NCBI GenBank assembly: GCA_963791635.1
Contig: CAWBTC010000016.1
Coordinates: forward strand, 1 to 64,000
Length of the DNA: 64,000 bases
DNA from: VFMC01 sp963791635
Lineage (GTDB): Bacteria; Actinomycetota; Acidimicrobiia; Acidimicrobiales; Ilumatobacteraceae
Reading direction: 5' to 3'
Below the pieces are notes generated by a model that was not told the origin of the DNA, did not search any database, and was given only the letters and a program-made list of their open reading frames with translations. Shown piece after piece: positions 34,443 to 43,584 of the stretch; position 1 is the stretch's first letter, and every line of letters starts with the position of its first letter. The translations under genes and the position numbers were made by a program.

Positions 34443-35836
34443 TCAGGCGGACTCCCACTCGGCCTCAGCCTCGACCTCGCGCTGGTCACCCGTCCGCAGC
34501 ACCACCCGCACCGAGAGGCGCTTCACACCCTCGTCGCGTTTGAGCGACTCGATCAACTGATCGGTCGCAGCGACGGCCAGCTCCACCTGGCGACGTGAGG
34601 GCGCGCTCGACGATCCGCCCTGACGCGGCGAGCGGATGCCGCGGTCGCGTTCGGGGTCACGATCCTCCGCCATCTGCTCGAGTGCATCGGCGTCGATCTC
34701 CAGAACGGCGTGCACAGAGCCGTTCGTCTCGCTGCGATCGACCGTGCTCACCAGTCCAGGATCGTGGTCACCTTCGAGGGCCCTGCGCACCGACTCGGCC
34801 ATCCGCGCCATCCGCGACATCTCCGCCTGGTCGGCATCGTCGTTCGGAGGGCGACCGATCGTCGCGAGCTTCGACGGCGACGCGAGCGCACGTGTGTGGT
34901 TCGCGGCGGACGCGGCCGACGCCGCCCTGGCGATCTCACCCGAGCGGGGCGGCAGGGTGGGCAGCACCTTCGGTCGCGGCACGTCGACGGCAGTCGTGGC
35001 AGCAGCGTCGTTGCCACGGTCTCCGCCGGCGTCGGTCCTGTCTGCACCGGCTGCCGACGGGTGGTCGATCACGGTCGGGCGACCGACTCTGCCGCGCGTG
35101 CGATCGCTGCCGAACACGGGCTCGAGCAGTGATCGCCGACAGCTCCTCGATGATCTGCTCGACCCGGACCATCGTCGGTGGCGTCGCGTACACGGGTCGG
35201 CGACCGGCATCGACGGCCGTGCTCGGCGCGAGGATCATCGCCGGTGCCGCCGCCTGGGCCGGGTCGGGTTGGAACGTCTGTTGCTCGGCGGCCTCGGCCA
35301 TCAAGGCGGCGAGCACCTCCGACAGCACCGGGTTCACTGCGGCGACAGGCTCGTCGTTGCGCTGGTCGTTGCGCTGGTCGAAACGACGACCGACCCAACG
35401 AGCGGCGGGTGTGGTCGCCGGGTTGGCCGGGTTGGCCGGGTTGCGGTGCCGGGTTGCCGGTGGCCGGGTTGGCCGGGTTGGTGGCCACTGGGGATGACGC
35501 CGCGCCGAACTGCTGAGCGAGGCGTGACTCGAACTGGACGCGGTCGTCGACGGTGGACTCGGCGACGATCCGCTCCAGCGCTTGCTCCATGGTCTCGTCG
35601 TCGAGCGCAACGGTCACCTCGACGCCCAGGTCAGAGGCGAAGAACCCACCGATGCCACCGCGGCGGATGCGGTTGGCCGCCACCACGCGCACCCGTGTCC
35701 CGAGCGATGTCTCCGCGAGCGCGATCGCCGCTTCGAGCGTGGGTGCTCGGAAGCGCAGGGTGTCGGAGCTGTCGGCCTCCGCTGCTGCGGCGACCTGCAC
35801 CTGGTTCGTGGATGTGTCACTGGACGGCGTAGGCAT
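34443..35836 (-). CDS. FlhF N-domain-like flagellar accessory protein without GTPase domain (two frameshifts)
   Basis: Read from ATG 35836, the first ~95 residues match the N-terminal domain of FlhF-like proteins (LRFRAPTLEAAIALAETSLG; VVAANRIRRGGIGGFFA). The frame then switches within a Pro/Asn-rich repeat (about 35440) to ...NPVLSEVLAALMAEAAEQQ..., and again near 35130 to ...ATTAVDVPRPKVLPTLP..., ending at 34443 with VELAVAATDQLIESLKRDEG and VRVVLRTGDQREVEAEAEW. Together ~460 residues. No P-loop of the FlhF SRP-type GTPase is visible in any frame. Overlaps flhA by 20 bases, as flhF does in many genomes. Confidence 0.6.
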
Positions 35837-37940
35837 CGAAGTCCTCCGGGCTGGAAACGAACGGCTGGGTCACGGGGTTGAGCTCGACGTTGGCGATCAC
35901 GTCGATGTGCAAGTGGTCGCCGATCTCGGTGTAGGCCACCACCAGCACGCCGGGAACGGTGGCGCGCACCAGACGGGCGAGGGCGCTGCGCAACGGCGCC
36001 GAACAGACGAGCACTGGCGTGATGCCGTGGCTCGCCGTCGCGGCAACGAGTTCGGTCAGTTGACGGATGAGCGCATCGGCCTCGTCGGGCAGCAGTTCGA
36101 GCTGGCTGACGCCATCGGCGATGCGCAGGCCCTGCATGAGACGGTTCTCCGAGGCAGCCGACATCGTGACGGCAGTCAGCCGACCGTCGACCGAGAGGTC
36201 GGTCGTGATCGCCGGGCCGAGGTCGTGACGAGCGGCCTCCACCATCGCCTCCACCGACCGCTGCGTGCGGGCGCGGTCGCCGATCGCTTCGAGGATGCGG
36301 ACGAGGTCACGGATCGGCACGCCGTCGTCGAGCAGACCCGACAGCACGCGCTGCACCTCGGCGATCGTGACGCCGATGTTGTTGAGATCGTCCACCACCT
36401 GCGGATCCGTCGCCCGCACACCGTCGATGAGCACCTTCACGTCGGTGCGGCCGAGGAGTCGACCCGCCTTGCGCCGCACGATCTCGGCGAGGTGGGTGAC
36501 GATCAGGGTGGAACGGTCGACGACGGTGTTGCCGAAGATCTCGGCCTGGGCCTGGAACTCGGCAGGCACCCAACGGGCGGCGAGGCCGAACACCGGCTCG
36601 CGCACGTCGTCACCGGGCAGGCTCTCGAAGGCGTCACCGATCACGAGCACGCGACCGGCGGGGGCGATCCCTCGACCGACCTCGACCCCATGGACCTTGA
36701 TGACGTAGGTGCCTCCCGGGAGATCGGCGGCGTCACGCGTGCGGATCGAGGGCATCACGAAACCGAGCTCGGATGCGATCTTGCGCCGCAGTGCCCCGAC
36801 ACGGTCGAGGAGGTCGCCTCCGCTCGCGTTGTCCACCAATGCGATGAGATCGAACGCGATGTTGAGCTCGAGCGGTTCCACCCGCGCATCGACGGCGAGC
36901 TGCTGAGGCGACGTCGGGGGCGCGGCCTCCACGGATCCGGGAACCACCGGCGGCAGGTCCTCGATGGCGAGTTCGGCCTCGAGCGGCAACCGACTCGAGA
37001 CGAACACCAGCGTTGCGCCGATGAGGATGAAGGGCAGCTTCGGCAGGCCCGGGATGAGCGCCATCAACAGGATCACCATGCCGGCCGCCCGCATCGCAGG
37101 GCGTTGGCGACGGAACTGCGCGAACACGTCGGACCCGAGGTCGCTGCCTCCTGCTGCACGGGTGACGATGAGACCAGCCGAGATCGACACAAGCAGTGCC
37201 GGGATCTGCGACACGAGACCGTCACCGACGGTGAGGAGCGAGAACGTGGTGATGGCTTCGCCGACGGGCATGCCCATCTGCACGACACCGATGAGGAAGC
37301 CACCGATGAGGTTCACCATGGTGATGACGAGGCCGGCGATCGCGTCGCCCTTCACGAACTTCGAGGCACCGTCCATCGCGCCGTAGAAGTCAGCTTCGTC
37401 GCTCACCTCCTTGCGGCGGCGTCGTGCGTCGTCCTCGCCGATCACCCCAGCACTGAGGTCGGCGTCGATCGCCATCTGCTTGCCGGGCATCGCGTCGAGG
37501 GTGAATCGGGCGGTCACCTCGGCCACACGTCCGGAACCGTTCGAGATGACCACGAACTGCACGAGCGTCAAGATCAGGAAGATCACGAGACCAACGACGA
37601 GACTGCCGCCCACGACGACCGAGCCGAAGGTGGCGATCACCGCTCCGGCATGGCCGTTGGAGAGCACCGCACGCGACGTGGCGACGTTGAGGCCGAGCCG
37701 CAACAGGGTGACGACCAGCAGCAGCGAAGGGAACGAGCTGAACTCGAGCGCCCGCTTGACGTTCATCGACACCAGGAGGATGAGGATCGAGGTGGAGAGG
37801 TTCGCGACGAGCAAGACGTCGAGCACACTCGACGGCAGTGGGATCACCATGACCGCGACGACGAGCACGACGGTGCCGGGCAGCATCACCTGTCCCAGTC
37901 GACTCTTCTCCAAAGCTCCTCCGCCCCTGTCCGGCCGCAT
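35817..37940 (-). CDS. flhA: Flagellar export apparatus protein FlhA
   Basis: A 707-residue export-gate protein, intact. The N-terminal half has eight membrane segments; between them is the family signature around MPGKQMAIDADLSAG with RRRRKEVSDEADFYGAMDG (fragment ADFYGAMDGASKFVKGD). The C-terminal cytoplasmic domain carries the ring-forming region with FGNTVVDRSTLIVTHLAE and LLGRTDVKVLID. ATG 37940 is taken; divergent from fliW. FlhA moves export substrates through the gate together with FlhB. Confidence 0.95.
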   Translation of the reverse strand: MRPDRGGGALEKSRLGQVMLPGTVVLVVAVMVIPLPSSVLDVLLVANLSTSILILLVSMNVKRALEFSSFPSLLLVVTLLRLGLNVATSRAVLSNGHAGAVIATFGSVVVGGSLVVGLVIFLILTLVQFVVISNGSGRVAEVTARFTLDAMPGKQMAIDADLSAGVIGEDDARRRRKEVSDEADFYGAMDGASKFVKGDAIAGLVITMVNLIGGFLIGVVQMGMPVGEAITTFSLLTVGDGLVSQIPALLVSISAGLIVTRAAGGSDLGSDVFAQFRRQRPAMRAAGMVILLMALIPGLPKLPFILIGATLVFVSSRLPLEAELAIEDLPPVVPGSVEAAPPTSPQQLAVDARVEPLELNIAFDLIALVDNASGGDLLDRVGALRRKIASELGFVMPSIRTRDAADLPGGTYVIKVHGVEVGRGIAPAGRVLVIGDAFESLPGDDVREPVFGLAARWVPAEFQAQAEIFGNTVVDRSTLIVTHLAEIVRRKAGRLLGRTDVKVLIDGVRATDPQVVDDLNNIGVTIAEVQRVLSGLLDDGVPIRDLVRILEAIGDRARTQRSVEAMVEAARHDLGPAITTDLSVDGRLTAVTMSAASENRLMQGLRIADGVSQLELLPDEADALIRQLTELVAATASHGITPVLVCSAPLRSALARLVRATVPGVLVVAYTEIGDHLHIDVIANVELNPVTQPFVSSPEDFDAYAVQ

Positions 37941-38131
37941 CCTGCGTGTGTCGTTCCATCAAGGACCGGAACCTTCCTGCGCATCTGCGCATGTCCCGGA
38001 CGATCACAACTGTTCGCAGGAAGCCGACCTTGTCGAGAAGGTTCCTGGGGCCGTCACCGCCCGCTGCCGCCCTCGGGGGCCGCGGTCAGCGATGCCCCTC
38101 GATCCCGATCGACGAGACGACAGGAGGTCAC

Positions 38132-38596
38132 ATGCAGCTCGAGACACGACGGTTCGGCACGATCGCCGTCGGCGACGATGACGCCTTCGCCGTGCCCAAC
38201 GGGATCCCGGGATTTCCCGACCTGCGCCGTGTGGCGCTGCTCGGCGCCGGCCCTGCCCCAGGGGTGAACCCGAGCGACGAGTCCTCCCTGTTCTGGATGC
38301 AGGATCTCGACGACGGCGACCTGGCATTCATGTGTCTCGTGCCGTGGGAGATCTTCCCGGACTACGAGATCGACATCGACGAGACATCGCTCGGCATCGC
38401 CGACGAAGGCGACGTCCGCGTGCTGTCGCTCGTGACCGTGCACCGCGATGCGGACACACCCCGCCTGACTGCCAACCTGCGAGCACCGCTCGTCGTCGAC
38501 GTGCAGAACCGCAGGATGCAGCAGGTGATCCTCGCCGACTCGCGCTGGCCCATCCGGGCACCATTCGGCGTGCTTGCGGCGAGCGAGGTGAGCTGA
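38132..38596 (+). CDS. fliW: Flagellar assembly factor FliW
   Basis: A 154-residue FliW. Family features are FGTIAVGDDDAFAVPNGIPGF at the start (core VPNGIPGF), WMQDLDDGDLAF in the middle and the C-terminal LRAPLVVDVQNRRMQQVIL. In Bacillus, FliW binds either flagellin or CsrA and so relieves CsrA repression of flagellin translation. ATG 38132 has a perfect AGGAGGT site. The csrA gene follows after one base, a conserved pair. Divergent from flhA across a 190-base region. Confidence 0.94.
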   Translation: MQLETRRFGTIAVGDDDAFAVPNGIPGFPDLRRVALLGAGPAPGVNPSDESSLFWMQDLDDGDLAFMCLVPWEIFPDYEIDIDETSLGIADEGDVRVLSLVTVHRDADTPRLTANLRAPLVVDVQNRRMQQVILADSRWPIRAPFGVLAASEVS

Positions 38597-38597
38597 C

Positions 38598-38849
38598 ATG
38601 TTGGTTCTCACCCGACGTGTCGGGGAGAGCATCCTGATCGGTGACGACATCGTGGTGACCGTGTTGGAGCTCAACCGCGATCAGGTGCGCATCGGCATCC
38701 GTGCGCCTCGCTCCGTCAGCGTGCACCGCGAAGAGGTGTACCAGGAGATCCTGATGTCGAACCAGGCTGCGGCAGCCGACGATGCAGATCTCGTCGCCAC
38801 CATGGTCGGCCCGTCACCGTCGTTCAGCCAGCTTCCCCGGCGGCGCTGA
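38598..38849 (+). CDS. csrA: Carbon storage regulator CsrA
   Basis: An 83-residue RNA-binding translational regulator. The canonical start MLVLTRRVGESILIGDDIVV and IRAPRSVSVHREEVYQEI are intact, including the arginine/serine residues that contact GGA. The C-terminal ~20 residues are a non-conserved tail. Begins one base after fliW. Likely target: the fliC leader, which contains an exact ACANGGANGT site over its Shine-Dalgarno sequence. Confidence 0.95.
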   Translation: MLVLTRRVGESILIGDDIVVTVLELNRDQVRIGIRAPRSVSVHREEVYQEILMSNQAAAADDADLVATMVGPSPSFSQLPRRR

Positions 38850-38867
38850 CCCGACTCCTCGAGCACC

Positions 38868-38907
38868 ACGGCCCGAGGTCTCTCCGTGTGGAGAGGCCTC
38901 GGGCCGT
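38868..38907. terminator. 18-base-pair terminator hairpin after csrA
   Basis: ACGGCCCGAGGTCTCTCC pairs with GGAGAGGCCTCGGGCCGT (one G-T pair) around a GTGT loop. It lies 19 bases after the csrA stop and before the leftward flhB end, so it can serve both convergent genes. Confidence 0.8.
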
Positions 38908-38940
38908 CTGCGTCTGCGGGCGGGCCCGGACGATCGTGTG

Positions 38941-40092
38941 TCAGGCCGCCGGGCGACGCTTCGGCCGACGGCCGGTGATCCCTTCGAGCATCGTGTCGTC
39001 GACGTGGTACTGCCGGGGCAAGGGCAGCACCGACGCCGAGAGGATGCCGCCGCGCAGTCGGCGAACGAATGCCAGCACCTTGGCCACGGCTTCGTACAGC
39101 TGGGCCGGGATCTCGTCGCCCACCTCGCACGAGCGCCACAGTGCGCGAGCGAGTGGCTTCGCCTCCACGATCGGCACACCCGACTCGCGCGCCTTTTCGC
39201 GGATGCGCAGGGCGATGCCATCGATGCCGGCAGCGACCACCCTCGGCGCGCCCCCGGCGGTCGGGTCGTACCGCAAGGCGATCGCCACGTGCGTCGGGTT
39301 CGTGATCACCACGTTGGCGCTCGGCACGTCGGACATCATCCGGCTCCGTGACATCGCCATCTGCATCGACCGGATCCGTTGCTTGATCTTCGGGTCGCCT
39401 TCACTGCTGCGCATCTCGTCGCGGATCTCCTGCTTGGTCATCTTGAGATCCAGGAGTCGGCTGCGACGCTGATAGAGGAAGTCGAACAGGGCGACGACGA
39501 TGATCGCGTAGCAGGTGGCTCGGGTCATGGCCATCAGAGCTCGGGCGCTCTCGGACAGACCGTCCATGAGCGGGACCCGGCCACGGTTGGTGAGGTTCTC
39601 CGCCACGCGGTTGATGTGCGGCCAGCAGAGCCATCCGATGAGCGCGCTCTTGGCCACCTGCTTCGCTGTCTCCCAGAACGACTTCGCGGAGAACAACCGC
39701 TTCACACCCTCGATCGGATTGACCCTCTTGAAGTCGGGCTTCAACGGATGCAGTGAGAGCACGAGGCCTGTCTGACCCACGTGCGTGACGACACCGACGA
39801 GCGTGCACACGCCGAGGAACGGCATGACAGCCATCAGCCCCCCGTACATCGCCTGGCCGAGGAGATCGACCACCTTCTGCGAGTCCGGCTGCACGGCGAT
39901 CGTTCTCAGCGATGCCAGCGAGCGGACCGCCGACGAGCTCGTGGCGGCGATGGTGGCCGGGATGATGTACGTGGCGACGAGAAGGGTGATCCACGGGCCG
40001 AGGTCCTGCGACTTCGACACCGTGCCCTTCTTGCGCGAGTCCTTCCTCTTCTTCTCCGTGGGGGCCTCTGTCCTCCCCTCGCGCTTGCTCAT
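38941..40092 (-). CDS. flhB: Flagellar export apparatus protein FlhB
   Basis: A 383-residue export-specificity switch protein. It has a charged start (TEAPTEKKRKDSRKKGTV), four membrane segments and the autocleavage site NPTH (VVITNPTHVAIAL). Downstream come the conserved RYDPTAGGAPRVVAAGID and EAKPLARALW. Start ATG 40092 overlaps the fliR stop (ATGA). The ORF is open much farther upstream, but that part is antisense to fliR's real frame. FlhB changes export from rod/hook to filament substrates after interaction with FliK. Confidence 0.94.
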   Translation of the reverse strand: MSKREGRTEAPTEKKRKDSRKKGTVSKSQDLGPWITLLVATYIIPATIAATSSSAVRSLASLRTIAVQPDSQKVVDLLGQAMYGGLMAVMPFLGVCTLVGVVTHVGQTGLVLSLHPLKPDFKRVNPIEGVKRLFSAKSFWETAKQVAKSALIGWLCWPHINRVAENLTNRGRVPLMDGLSESARALMAMTRATCYAIIVVALFDFLYQRRSRLLDLKMTKQEIRDEMRSSEGDPKIKQRIRSMQMAMSRSRMMSDVPSANVVITNPTHVAIALRYDPTAGGAPRVVAAGIDGIALRIREKARESGVPIVEAKPLARALWRSCEVGDEIPAQLYEAVAKVLAFVRRLRGGILSASVLPLPRQYHVDDTMLEGITGRRPKRRPAA

Positions 40093-40850
40093 CCGGAGAA
40101 CACCCCCAGCGCTGCACGCAGGCTCCGGCCGATCAGCGAGTCGACCGTCTCCGGGAGCAGCATCAGGGTCGCGCCGAGCAGTGCAAAGGTCAGGAGCGAC
40201 TTCACCGCGAAGCCGATCACCAGGATGTTCAACTGCGGCGCGGCCTTGCCGAGGAAGCCGAGCGCGACCTCGGTGCAGAACAGCGCGGTCAGCACCGGCA
40301 GCGCGATCTCGATCGCTGCCGCGAGCAGCGTCGCCACGAGCTTCGCAAGTGTCTCGGTGACCTTCGCCCCGTCGATGTGACCCATCGGCGCCATCTCCAC
40401 CGATCGGATGAAGGCGCGCACGATCATCACGTGGCCATTGATCGCGAACAGGATCGCCACACCGAGCAGCTGGTGCAAACGGCCGACCGGTGTGGAGTTG
40501 TTCCCCGACAACGGGTCGATCACGGCACCCATGCTGAAGCCGACCTGGAGATCGATCAGCTCCCCGGCGGACTGGATCGCCGAGAAGATCACGAAGACGA
40601 ACAGCCCGAGGGTGAACCCTGCGAGGAGCTGCGTGAACAGCATCCCGACGAGATTGGCCGTCTCGAGACTCTGCACCTCTTTGCCCACCTGATTGCCGAG
40701 CAACAACGCGATCGACACGGCGACCGCTACGCGCACCCGTGGCGGGATGGCCGGAGTGTTGAACGGCGGACAGATCGAGACCCATGCACCCGCGCGTACG
40801 AGCACCAGACAGAACCCCACGAGGGTCGCCGGGTCGATGAACAGGCGCAT
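40089..40850 (-). CDS. fliR: Flagellar export apparatus protein FliR
   Basis: A 253-residue membrane protein with about six hydrophobic segments. Typical FliR features are LVLVRAGAWVSICPPFNTPAIPPRVRV near the start (core FNTPAIPPRVR), QVGFSMGAVIDP and the C-terminal LNILVIGFAVKSLLTFALL. With FliP and FliQ it forms the export-gate core. Gene lies 16 bases after fliQ and overlaps flhB. Confidence 0.93.
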   Translation of the reverse strand: MRLFIDPATLVGFCLVLVRAGAWVSICPPFNTPAIPPRVRVAVAVSIALLLGNQVGKEVQSLETANLVGMLFTQLLAGFTLGLFVFVIFSAIQSAGELIDLQVGFSMGAVIDPLSGNNSTPVGRLHQLLGVAILFAINGHVMIVRAFIRSVEMAPMGHIDGAKVTETLAKLVATLLAAAIEIALPVLTALFCTEVALGFLGKAAPQLNILVIGFAVKSLLTFALLGATLMLLPETVDSLIGRSLRAALGVFSG

Positions 40851-40866
40851 GATGTGGCGGTGCCCG

Positions 40867-41139
40867 TCAGCCGTTCAAGAGCGCGGGCACGCCGGCCATC
40901 AGCTCGTTGCCGAACGACACGAGCGTGGCAAGCATCCAGTTGCCGCTGACGGCGATGACGACGGCGCTCCCGATGAGCTTGGGCACGAACGTGAGCGTCT
41001 GCTCCTGCAGTTGGGTCACCGACTGCAGGAGTCCGATCACGACACCGACGGCGAGCACCACTGCGAGGAACGGGCCGGCCACCTTGGCCGTCACGATCAA
41101 CGCACGCGTGCCGATGTCGATCACTTGTTGACTGGTCAT
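40867..41139 (-). CDS. fliQ: Flagellar export apparatus protein FliQ
   Basis: A 90-residue protein with two membrane helices. Motifs are LIVTAKVAGPFLAVVLAVGVVIGLLQSVTQLQEQTLTFVPK (key part QSVTQLQEQTLTFVPK), the FliQ signature. Start ATG 41139; 16 bases separate it from fliP and 16 from fliR. Confidence 0.95.
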   Translation of the reverse strand: MTSQQVIDIGTRALIVTAKVAGPFLAVVLAVGVVIGLLQSVTQLQEQTLTFVPKLIGSAVVIAVSGNWMLATLVSFGNELMAGVPALLNG

Positions 41140-41155
41140 TGAGAGGTCCTCTCGA

Positions 41156-42091
41156 CTATCCGTATGAGGTGAGCAGGGTCCCGACGACGAGCATCCATCC
41201 GTCGAGCATCACGAAGAGCAGGAGCTTGAAGGGCAACGACACGAACGACGGAGGGAGCATCATCATCCCGAGCCCCATCAGGACTGCAGAGACAACGAGG
41301 TCGATGATGAGGAACGGGATGAAGATCACGAAGCCGATGATGAAGCCGCTCTTCAGTTCGGACAGCACGAACGCTGGGATCAGCGCGTTCAGGGGCACGT
41401 CGTCGCGCGCCACGGGCGTCTCGGTCTTGGACGCATCGAGGAACATCTCGAGCTCGCCTTCGCGCGTGTGCGCCAGCAGGAACTCGCGCAACGGACCCTG
41501 GGCTGCATCGAGCGCATCACCCGTGGTCATCTCGCCGGCGAGCAGCGGATCGAGCGCGATCTCCTTCATCTCGGTGAGCGTCGGGCCCATCACGAACAAG
41601 GTGAGGAACAAGCTGAGGCCGACCACCACCTGTTGCGGCGGCACCGTGGGGATGCCCAGTGCATTGCGAGTGAGCGACAACACGATCACGATGCGGGTGA
41701 ACGACGTGCAGAGCACGAGCAGGCTCGGCGCGATCGAGAGCACCGTCAACAACAGGATGATCACCACGGAGTTCGACGACTCCTCGGTGATGTTCGGGAA
41801 GTTCACGTCGATGCTCGCGTCGGACGCGTCGCCCTCGTCCGTTCCGACGCCGGTGGTCGTGCTCGTCGGGCGATCGAACGGATCGGACACCTCGGGCATC
41901 TCGGGCACCTCGGGCACTTCGGGAGACGACGGCGCCACCGAGACCACGCCGGCCGCGACGACCGGGGTGGCTCCGACCAACGCGGCGAACCCGGCCGACA
42001 CCAGGGCGATCATTCCGACAGCGAGGAACCGGAGCGCTCGATGACGACGTGGGGGCGCCGGTCGACGCGGCGGAGGGCAGCGCTCATCCAC
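41156..42091 (-). CDS. fliP: Flagellar export apparatus protein FliP
   Basis: A 311-residue export-gate subunit. It has a cleavable signal-like segment, then an acidic Pro/Glu/Val-rich stretch (EVPEVPEMPEVSD) unusual for FliP. The conserved core follows: TSFTRIVIVLSLTRNALG, PPQQVVVGLSLFLTLFVM, and the C-terminal LIPAFVLSELKSGFIIGF with LMGLGMMMLPP. GTG 42091 overlaps the fliO stop by 8 bases. Confidence 0.94.
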   Translation of the reverse strand: MDERCPPPRRPAPPRRHRALRFLAVGMIALVSAGFAALVGATPVVAAGVVSVAPSSPEVPEVPEMPEVSDPFDRPTSTTTGVGTDEGDASDASIDVNFPNITEESSNSVVIILLLTVLSIAPSLLVLCTSFTRIVIVLSLTRNALGIPTVPPQQVVVGLSLFLTLFVMGPTLTEMKEIALDPLLAGEMTTGDALDAAQGPLREFLLAHTREGELEMFLDASKTETPVARDDVPLNALIPAFVLSELKSGFIIGFVIFIPFLIIDLVVSAVLMGLGMMMLPPSFVSLPFKLLLFVMLDGWMLVVGTLLTSYG

Positions 42092-42659
42092 GTCGCGTCG
42101 TCGCTTCCCGCAACGACTCGAGCAGGCCGACCGGCCGCGACGTCGTCGGATCGATCGCCTCGCACACCACCGGTCCGGTGATCAGCGCGTCGATTGTCGC
42201 GTCGGTCGCCTCCGTCGAGGCGAGCCACTCGGCGAGATCGAGCTCGGCCAGCACGGCCGGCGCTGCCTGATCGGATGCGGCGAGCAGGAAGACGCGCTCA
42301 GCGAACTGCACGGCCACCACCTGCGTGGTGCGACCGACGCCGACGCGACCGAGCACTCGCAAACCGCGACGGTTCCCCGCGACTCGCTGGCTGCCGCCAC
42401 CTCGTCCCTTCAGACCACCAGCGCCTCCCAGACCACCCAACCCGGCAAAGCCGCCCAACCCGGCGAGACCGCCAGACCCCGACGAGCCCGAGCGCGGCGA
42501 TCCACGACGCGGAGACCTGCGCGGCGGACGAGACGAGCTGATCGGTGCGAAGCCCTGTCGCCGGCGCAGGATCCAGAATGCGCCGAACATCAGGCCGAGC
42601 ACGACTGCGAGCGACACCAGCATCCGGACCACGAGGTCGACGAAGCTGACGTCGGTCAT
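42084..42659 (-). CDS. fliO: Flagellar protein FliO
   Basis: A 191-residue single-pass membrane protein: helix MLVSLAVVLGLMFGAFWIL, then a long Gly/Arg-rich low-complexity linker (LAGLGGFAGLGGLGGAGG), then the FliO-type domain (LRVLGRVGVGRTTQVVAVQFAERVFLLAAS). FliO helps assemble the FliP ring. Overlaps fliN at its start (ATGA) and fliP at its end. Confidence 0.82.
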   Translation of the reverse strand: MTDVSFVDLVVRMLVSLAVVLGLMFGAFWILRRRQGFAPISSSRPPRRSPRRGSPRSGSSGSGGLAGLGGFAGLGGLGGAGGLKGRGGGSQRVAGNRRGLRVLGRVGVGRTTQVVAVQFAERVFLLAASDQAAPAVLAELDLAEWLASTEATDATIDALITGPVVCEAIDPTTSRPVGLLESLREATTRRG

Positions 42660-43432
42660 CGCGTGTGCTCGCCGGTCGGAGCGATCTCGGTGATCCGGAT
42701 ACCGAACTCCTCGTCGATCACCACCACCTCCCCAGCGGCGATCTTGCGTCCGTTCACCAGCAGGTCGATGGGTGACCCTGCAGCACGGTCGATCTCCACC
42801 ACCATGCCCGGCGCGAGGCCGAGCAGGTCGCGGACCTGCATCGTGGTCCGGCCGAGTTCAGCCGTCACCACCAACTGGACATCGTGGAGCACGCTCAACG
42901 ACGATGCCGACCCAGCGCCGAGCAGCCCGCCCAGGCCATTGCCGGTGTCGAGATACGCAGGTTCGAACGGCTCGGCCACGGGCCGCGAGTCGGGCTCGCG
43001 TGGGGCCTCGCGGTCGACCTCGCGTGCGGGCTCATCCATCGGCAGGGTCACCCCTGCAAGTGCCGTGAGCGAGCCCCCATCGAGGATCTCGGCGATGAAC
43101 GACGGCGTGATCACTCCGGCTTTGGCGACCGTCGTGGGCTGCAGGGTCGTACCCGCTGCGGAGTTGATCGCTTCGGTTGCCTCGGCGAACGTCGAGGTCA
43201 GGAGCGAGGCGTTCGCGAGCAGCCGGTCGGCCACGTCATCGTTGACCGCGAGCACCAGCGAGCTCGTCGGGTCACCCTCGAACGGCATGCTGAGGACGGC
43301 ATCACCTTCGTCGATCGGCCAGTCATCGCTCGTTCGCGACTCATCGCCGAGTCCGAGCTTGTGCGCCAGCACGAGTGCGGCGGCTTCGATGCCGGCGATC
43401 AAGCTCGCCCGCGAGATGGCTGTGTCCGTCAC
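42656..43432 (-). CDS. fliN: Flagellar motor switch protein FliN/FliY
   Basis: A 258-residue C-ring protein. The C-terminal ~80 residues form the SpoA domain (LHDVQLVVTAELGRTTMQVRDLLGLAPGMVVEIDR; core MQVRDLLGL) ending in FGIRITEI. The N-terminal ~145 residues (FEGDPTSSLVLAVND; EATEAINSAAGTTLQP) resemble a CheC/CheX-type fold, as in FliY of Gram-positive bacteria, although no clear phosphatase motif is certain. GTG 43432 has AGGAG 6 bases upstream. Confidence 0.88.
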   Translation of the reverse strand: MTDTAISRASLIAGIEAAALVLAHKLGLGDESRTSDDWPIDEGDAVLSMPFEGDPTSSLVLAVNDDVADRLLANASLLTSTFAEATEAINSAAGTTLQPTTVAKAGVITPSFIAEILDGGSLTALAGVTLPMDEPAREVDREAPREPDSRPVAEPFEPAYLDTGNGLGGLLGAGSASSLSVLHDVQLVVTAELGRTTMQVRDLLGLAPGMVVEIDRAAGSPIDLLVNGRKIAAGEVVVIDEEFGIRITEIAPTGEHTR

Positions 43433-43584
43433 GTCAACTCCTGTTTCGCCGTGAGGCCCGGGTCGTGGGTCGGGGCGTTTGCCCGTGCCGCCCACTGGAT
43501 CTCCCCCGGATGAGGTCTGGATGCGAGGGACTGTGCCGTCTCGGCCTGATCTGTCAGGCAGGTCTCGTGCGTCTGGCCACGCCG

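Noticed and set aside
35553..38267. 904-codon open frame on the plus strand
   Set aside because: Antisense to flhA; composition (His, Asp, Arg rich, no hydrophobic pattern) is typical of a reverse-frame shadow.
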